From: Arthrobacter zhaoxinii
GTDB taxonomy: Bacteria > Actinomycetota > Actinomycetes > Actinomycetales > Micrococcaceae
Assembly: GCF_024385505.1 (NCBI RefSeq)
Contig: NZ_JANFLT010000006.1
Coordinates: forward strand, 496,001-560,000
DNA length: 64,000 bases
Reading direction: 5' to 3'
How positions within the stretch are numbered: position 1 is the stretch's first letter; the number at the start of each line of letters is the position of its first letter. The translations under genes were made by a program, and so were the position numbers. Positions 61,994 to 64,000 of the stretch are shown here, one piece after another. The notes below the pieces were generated by a model. The model was not told the origin of the DNA, made no database searches, and saw only the letters and a list, made by a program, of their open reading frames with translations.

Positions 61994-62431
61994 TCATCCG
62001 TCGTGTTTTCGGCTGCGGATTGCGTAGACCGCAAGCGTGCCGAGCGCCGCCCCCAGCGAATTGGCCATGACGTCGTGGACGGTGGCAAACCGGGCAGGCA
62101 GGAACAGATGCTGCCCGGTTTCAATAGCGCAGGAAACGGCAACGCCGACGACCGCGGCGAACCAGGCATAGCGTTCGGCAAGGTATGCGGCGGCCAGGAC
62201 ACCGAAGGGAACGAACAACACCACGTTCGCCGCGGACTCCACCAGGGTGTAGTTGACCCAGCCGGGCACGCCGCGGGCATGCAGGGCACCGAGGATCTTC
62301 TGCAGGGTGCCGGCCGAGCCCGCGTCTACCGGGGAGGGCCAGAATGCGATCAGCGCCAGCGCACCTATATAGAGCAGGAACAGGCCCGCCAGCCTGCGTC
62401 GTCGTTGAGTTCCCGGAATGACTACGTTCAC
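61994..62431 (-). CDS. VanZ family membrane protein, copy 2
   Basis: 145 aa, four hydrophobic segments. The core GVPGWVNYTLVESAANVVLFVPFGVLAA and HLFLPARFATVHDVMANSLGAALG parallels copy 1 (GLPGWVDYAAAEAAANVLLFVPLGLLAA, SLQDVLNNGVGALLG). I use GTG 62431, which makes a GTGA overlap with the phosphatase stop; ATG 62449 would overlap by 22 bp. Co-translated with the phosphatase. Function in the envelope is inferred only from the family. Confidence 0.8.
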   Translation of the reverse strand: MNVVIPGTQRRRRLAGLFLLYIGALALIAFWPSPVDAGSAGTLQKILGALHARGVPGWVNYTLVESAANVVLFVPFGVLAAAYLAERYAWFAAVVGVAVSCAIETGQHLFLPARFATVHDVMANSLGAALGTLAVYAIRSRKHDG

Positions 62432-63006
62432 CGGTAGCGGCGCTCCCATGCGAGCAGCGCGTCCACCGCGGGGGTAAGCTCGCGGACCATCTGCTGGTAG
62501 ACATCGTCGCTGCGGCGGTACGGGTCCACCACGTCATCTTCTTCCGGCCCCGCCGGGTGGGCGCTGCGCAACCGCAGGGCACGGGCCATTGCGGCCTGCC
62601 AGCGGTCGGCAGTCGTCGCGTCCGGGTCGGCGTCCACCAGGGGGAGCAGACGGGCCAGTTCGCGCAGAGTGAAGGTGCGGCGCAGCAGCCCAGGGGCGAG
62701 CTCGACTATTTTGCTCCGGTGGCCGCGGGTCAGGGCCAGCACAAGGTCCTGGCCCTGGAGAACCTCCAACGTGAGCTGCCGGGAGGTGAAACCGGCGGAA
62801 CTGCCGCCGAAGATATTCACGAAGCCGGCCACGTGCGGTTCGATGCCCGAGCCCACCAGCGCCCCGGTGCCGGCGCTGGTGACCTCGAACTCGCCGGGAG
62901 CCATCTGGTCCAGTCCGGACTGGAGCAGGCGCTCGGCCATGGGGGAACGGCAGATGTTGCCGGTGCAGACGGTCAGAATACGGAACGGGGCGGTGGTGGT
63001 TCTCAT
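62428..63006 (-). CDS. Low-molecular-weight protein tyrosine phosphatase
   Basis: 192 aa. Canonical P-loop VCTGNICRSPMAERLL, and the general-acid loop VVDPYRRSDDVYQQM near the C-terminus with the DPY motif intact. It should dephosphorylate BY-kinases and sugar-nucleotide enzymes such as Ugd. The start MRTTTAPFRILTVCTGN (ATG 63006) has GAGG close upstream; the frame stays open to 63273 but the extra residues are in the promoter gap of the divergent exported protein. First gene of a minus-strand run with VanZ, the HPt-like protein and the second kinase. Confidence 0.92.
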   Translation of the reverse strand: MRTTTAPFRILTVCTGNICRSPMAERLLQSGLDQMAPGEFEVTSAGTGALVGSGIEPHVAGFVNIFGGSSAGFTSRQLTLEVLQGQDLVLALTRGHRSKIVELAPGLLRRTFTLRELARLLPLVDADPDATTADRWQAAMARALRLRSAHPAGPEEDDVVDPYRRSDDVYQQMVRELTPAVDALLAWERRYR

Positions 63007-63224
63007 GTCCTCAGGCTTCAAATAGGGCTGGTTTCCAGGCCGGATACGGCCGGGTGCGCTGGTTTTGAGGGTACCTTGTGTGGCGCTTGAGCTTTGCCGG
63101 AATGTTTCACGAACCCTGTGTTTGGGCGGCGTTGTTTCTTGAGGGGAGGGCAGCAAAGTAATACCCAGCGGCGAGGAGAAAAATCTCCCCAGGCCGAACG
63201 GGTTACACGGAGCAAGGGGACACA

Positions 63225-63815
63225 ATGAATAAGATGGCAAAAGGCGCACTGGCAATCGGTATCGGCTCGGCAATGCTGCTCGGCGGCGGCGGCACCCTGG
63301 CAGTCTGGAACCAGACGCAGGCAGCCAACGCCGGCCAGATCGCAGCCGGTGACCTGAATCTGACCACGCAGCCGGGTGTCTGGAAGAACGCCTACGGCAC
63401 CGTGGTGGATCTGGATCCCACCAACGCCGTTGCTGACTACAAGGTGGTCCCGGGCGATGTCCTCACCTACAGCCAGACCATGGACGTGTTGCTCACCGGT
63501 GATCTGATGCAGGCCAAGCTCTCCATCCAGAACGTCCCCACCAGCAGCTTCGTGGCCCAGAACGTCACCATCGACAGCGTGGTCGTCAAGGATGCTTCGG
63601 GCAACAACCTGCAGAACGCCGTCCTGACGCCGGCCAACTCCGGCAAGGTCACCGCCTCCGCCAAGTTCACCTTCAAGCAGGACACCGATCTGCGCAGCAG
63701 CGTCAACGCCCTGGCTGACTTCAAGAACATCTCCTACAAGCTGGACCAGCAGGCACTGCCGGCACCGACCGCCACCCCGACCGCCACCCCGGCCGCAACC
63801 CCGGCCGCCGGCTAG
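63225..63815 (+). CDS. Exported protein with alternate (SipW-type) signal peptide
   Basis: 196 aa. The N-terminus (KMAKGALAIGIGSAMLLGGGGTLAVWN) is the alternate signal peptide type recognised by SipW-like signal peptidases, marked by the G-rich core and xxWN near the cut. The mature part is a beta-rich domain (AGDLNLTTQPG, YKVVPGDVLTYSQTMDVLLTGDLMQAKL) similar to TasA/camelysin-type proteins, with a Thr-Pro-Ala repeat tail (PTATPTATPAATPAAG). TasA relatives form extracellular fibres; that role here is inference. ATG with AAGGGG upstream. Confidence 0.85.
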   Translation: MNKMAKGALAIGIGSAMLLGGGGTLAVWNQTQAANAGQIAAGDLNLTTQPGVWKNAYGTVVDLDPTNAVADYKVVPGDVLTYSQTMDVLLTGDLMQAKLSIQNVPTSSFVAQNVTIDSVVVKDASGNNLQNAVLTPANSGKVTASAKFTFKQDTDLRSSVNALADFKNISYKLDQQALPAPTATPTATPAATPAAG

Positions 63816-63849
63816 TAGCACTGGCTAACGCCACCTTGTTCCAACCCCT

Positions 63850-63883
63850 GGCTGTGCGCGAAGCATAGGCTCCGCGCACAGCC
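63850..63883. terminator. Hairpin between the two exported-protein genes
   Basis: Perfect 11-bp stem GGCTGTGCGCG/CGCGCACAGCC with a 12-nt loop, 34 bp after the stop of the first gene and 21 bp before the second start. It may end or reduce the transcript; there is no long T-tract. Confidence 0.7.
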
Positions 63884-63904
63884 TGTTCCCCCCGAAGGCG
63901 GATC

Positions 63905-64000
63905 ATGAAGAGCACGCTGAAGGCAGCAGGCCTGATCCTCGCCGCCGTCGTGCTCGGTCTGATGACCGTTCAGGGAAGCTACGCATTATGGAATACCACG
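63905..64000 (+). CDS. Second alternate-signal exported protein, 3' end outside window
   Basis: Only 32 codons are visible. The N-terminus MKSTLKAAGLILAAVVLGLM and the SYALWNTT segment have the same alternate signal layout, with ALWN at the cut region, as the preceding gene (AVWN). So this is probably a partner fibre or matrix subunit, with the rest and perhaps the dedicated signal peptidase gene beyond the right edge. Confidence 0.7.
   Translation, partial: MKSTLKAAGLILAAVVLGLMTVQGSYALWNTT

Overview
The window reads as a chromosomal segment of a high-GC Gram-positive actinobacterium, most like Arthrobacter or another member of the Micrococcaceae. The reasons are strong GC bias at third codon positions, frequent GTG and TTG starts, many 4-bp ATGA/GTGA stop-start overlaps, an LPXTG wall-anchored protein, a SufS/SufU pair and proteins with alternate (SipW-type) signal peptides. 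The species call is inference. No tRNA, rRNA or CRISPR array was seen.

Almost the whole window is a surface-glycan (exopolysaccharide) island with three polymerisation/export sets. Set A (1-12466) has a GT4 glycosyltransferase cut by the left edge, a Wzy-like polymerase, a CDP-alcohol phosphotransferase, a flippase, a Wzz/BY-kinase, a lipoprotein, a secreted beta-propeller protein, a TagD-like cytidylyltransferase and a GDPD-type lipoprotein. Set B (18354-31069) repeats the same parts in another order: TagD-like enzyme, DUF1972-type glycosyltransferase, CDP-alcohol phosphotransferase, anchored protein, beta-propeller, flippase, polymerase, GDPD lipoprotein, glycosyltransferase and BY-kinase. 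Between them lie a VanZ protein, a second beta-propeller, sufS-sufU, and a decayed stretch holding a gmd fragment and a broken sugar transferase gene.

From 31240 to 38094 there is a protein tyrosine phosphatase, two GT2 and two GT4 enzymes and a GT-C-like membrane glycosyltransferase. From 38091 to 42961 a gmd-fcl pair (GDP-L-fucose synthesis) is flanked by two near-identical UDP-glucose dehydrogenase genes. Set C (43366-54380) is a Wzx/Wzy pathway: LPXTG protein, DUF4012 protein, initiating sugar phosphotransferase, BY-kinase, polymerase, glycosyltransferase, flippase, glycosyltransferase. Its right half (49450-54380) is visibly less GC-biased and looks like an exchanged, type-specific cassette.

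The right end (54502-64000) is regulatory and surface related: a histidine kinase divergent from an OmpR-type regulator, an acyltransferase with a possible leaderless promoter, IS3-like transposase and response-regulator remnants, a second paralogous histidine kinase, an HPt-like protein without the usual histidine, a VanZ protein, a second tyrosine phosphatase, and two exported proteins with alternate signal peptides (the last cut by the right edge).

The most unusual content is the twice-occurring set TagD-like + CDP-alcohol phosphotransferase + variant GDPD-lectin-like lipoprotein + secreted beta-propeller alongside a Wzx/Wzy/BY-kinase machine. It suggests an undescribed polyol-phosphate-linked glycan or glycolipid system; this is inference from gene content.
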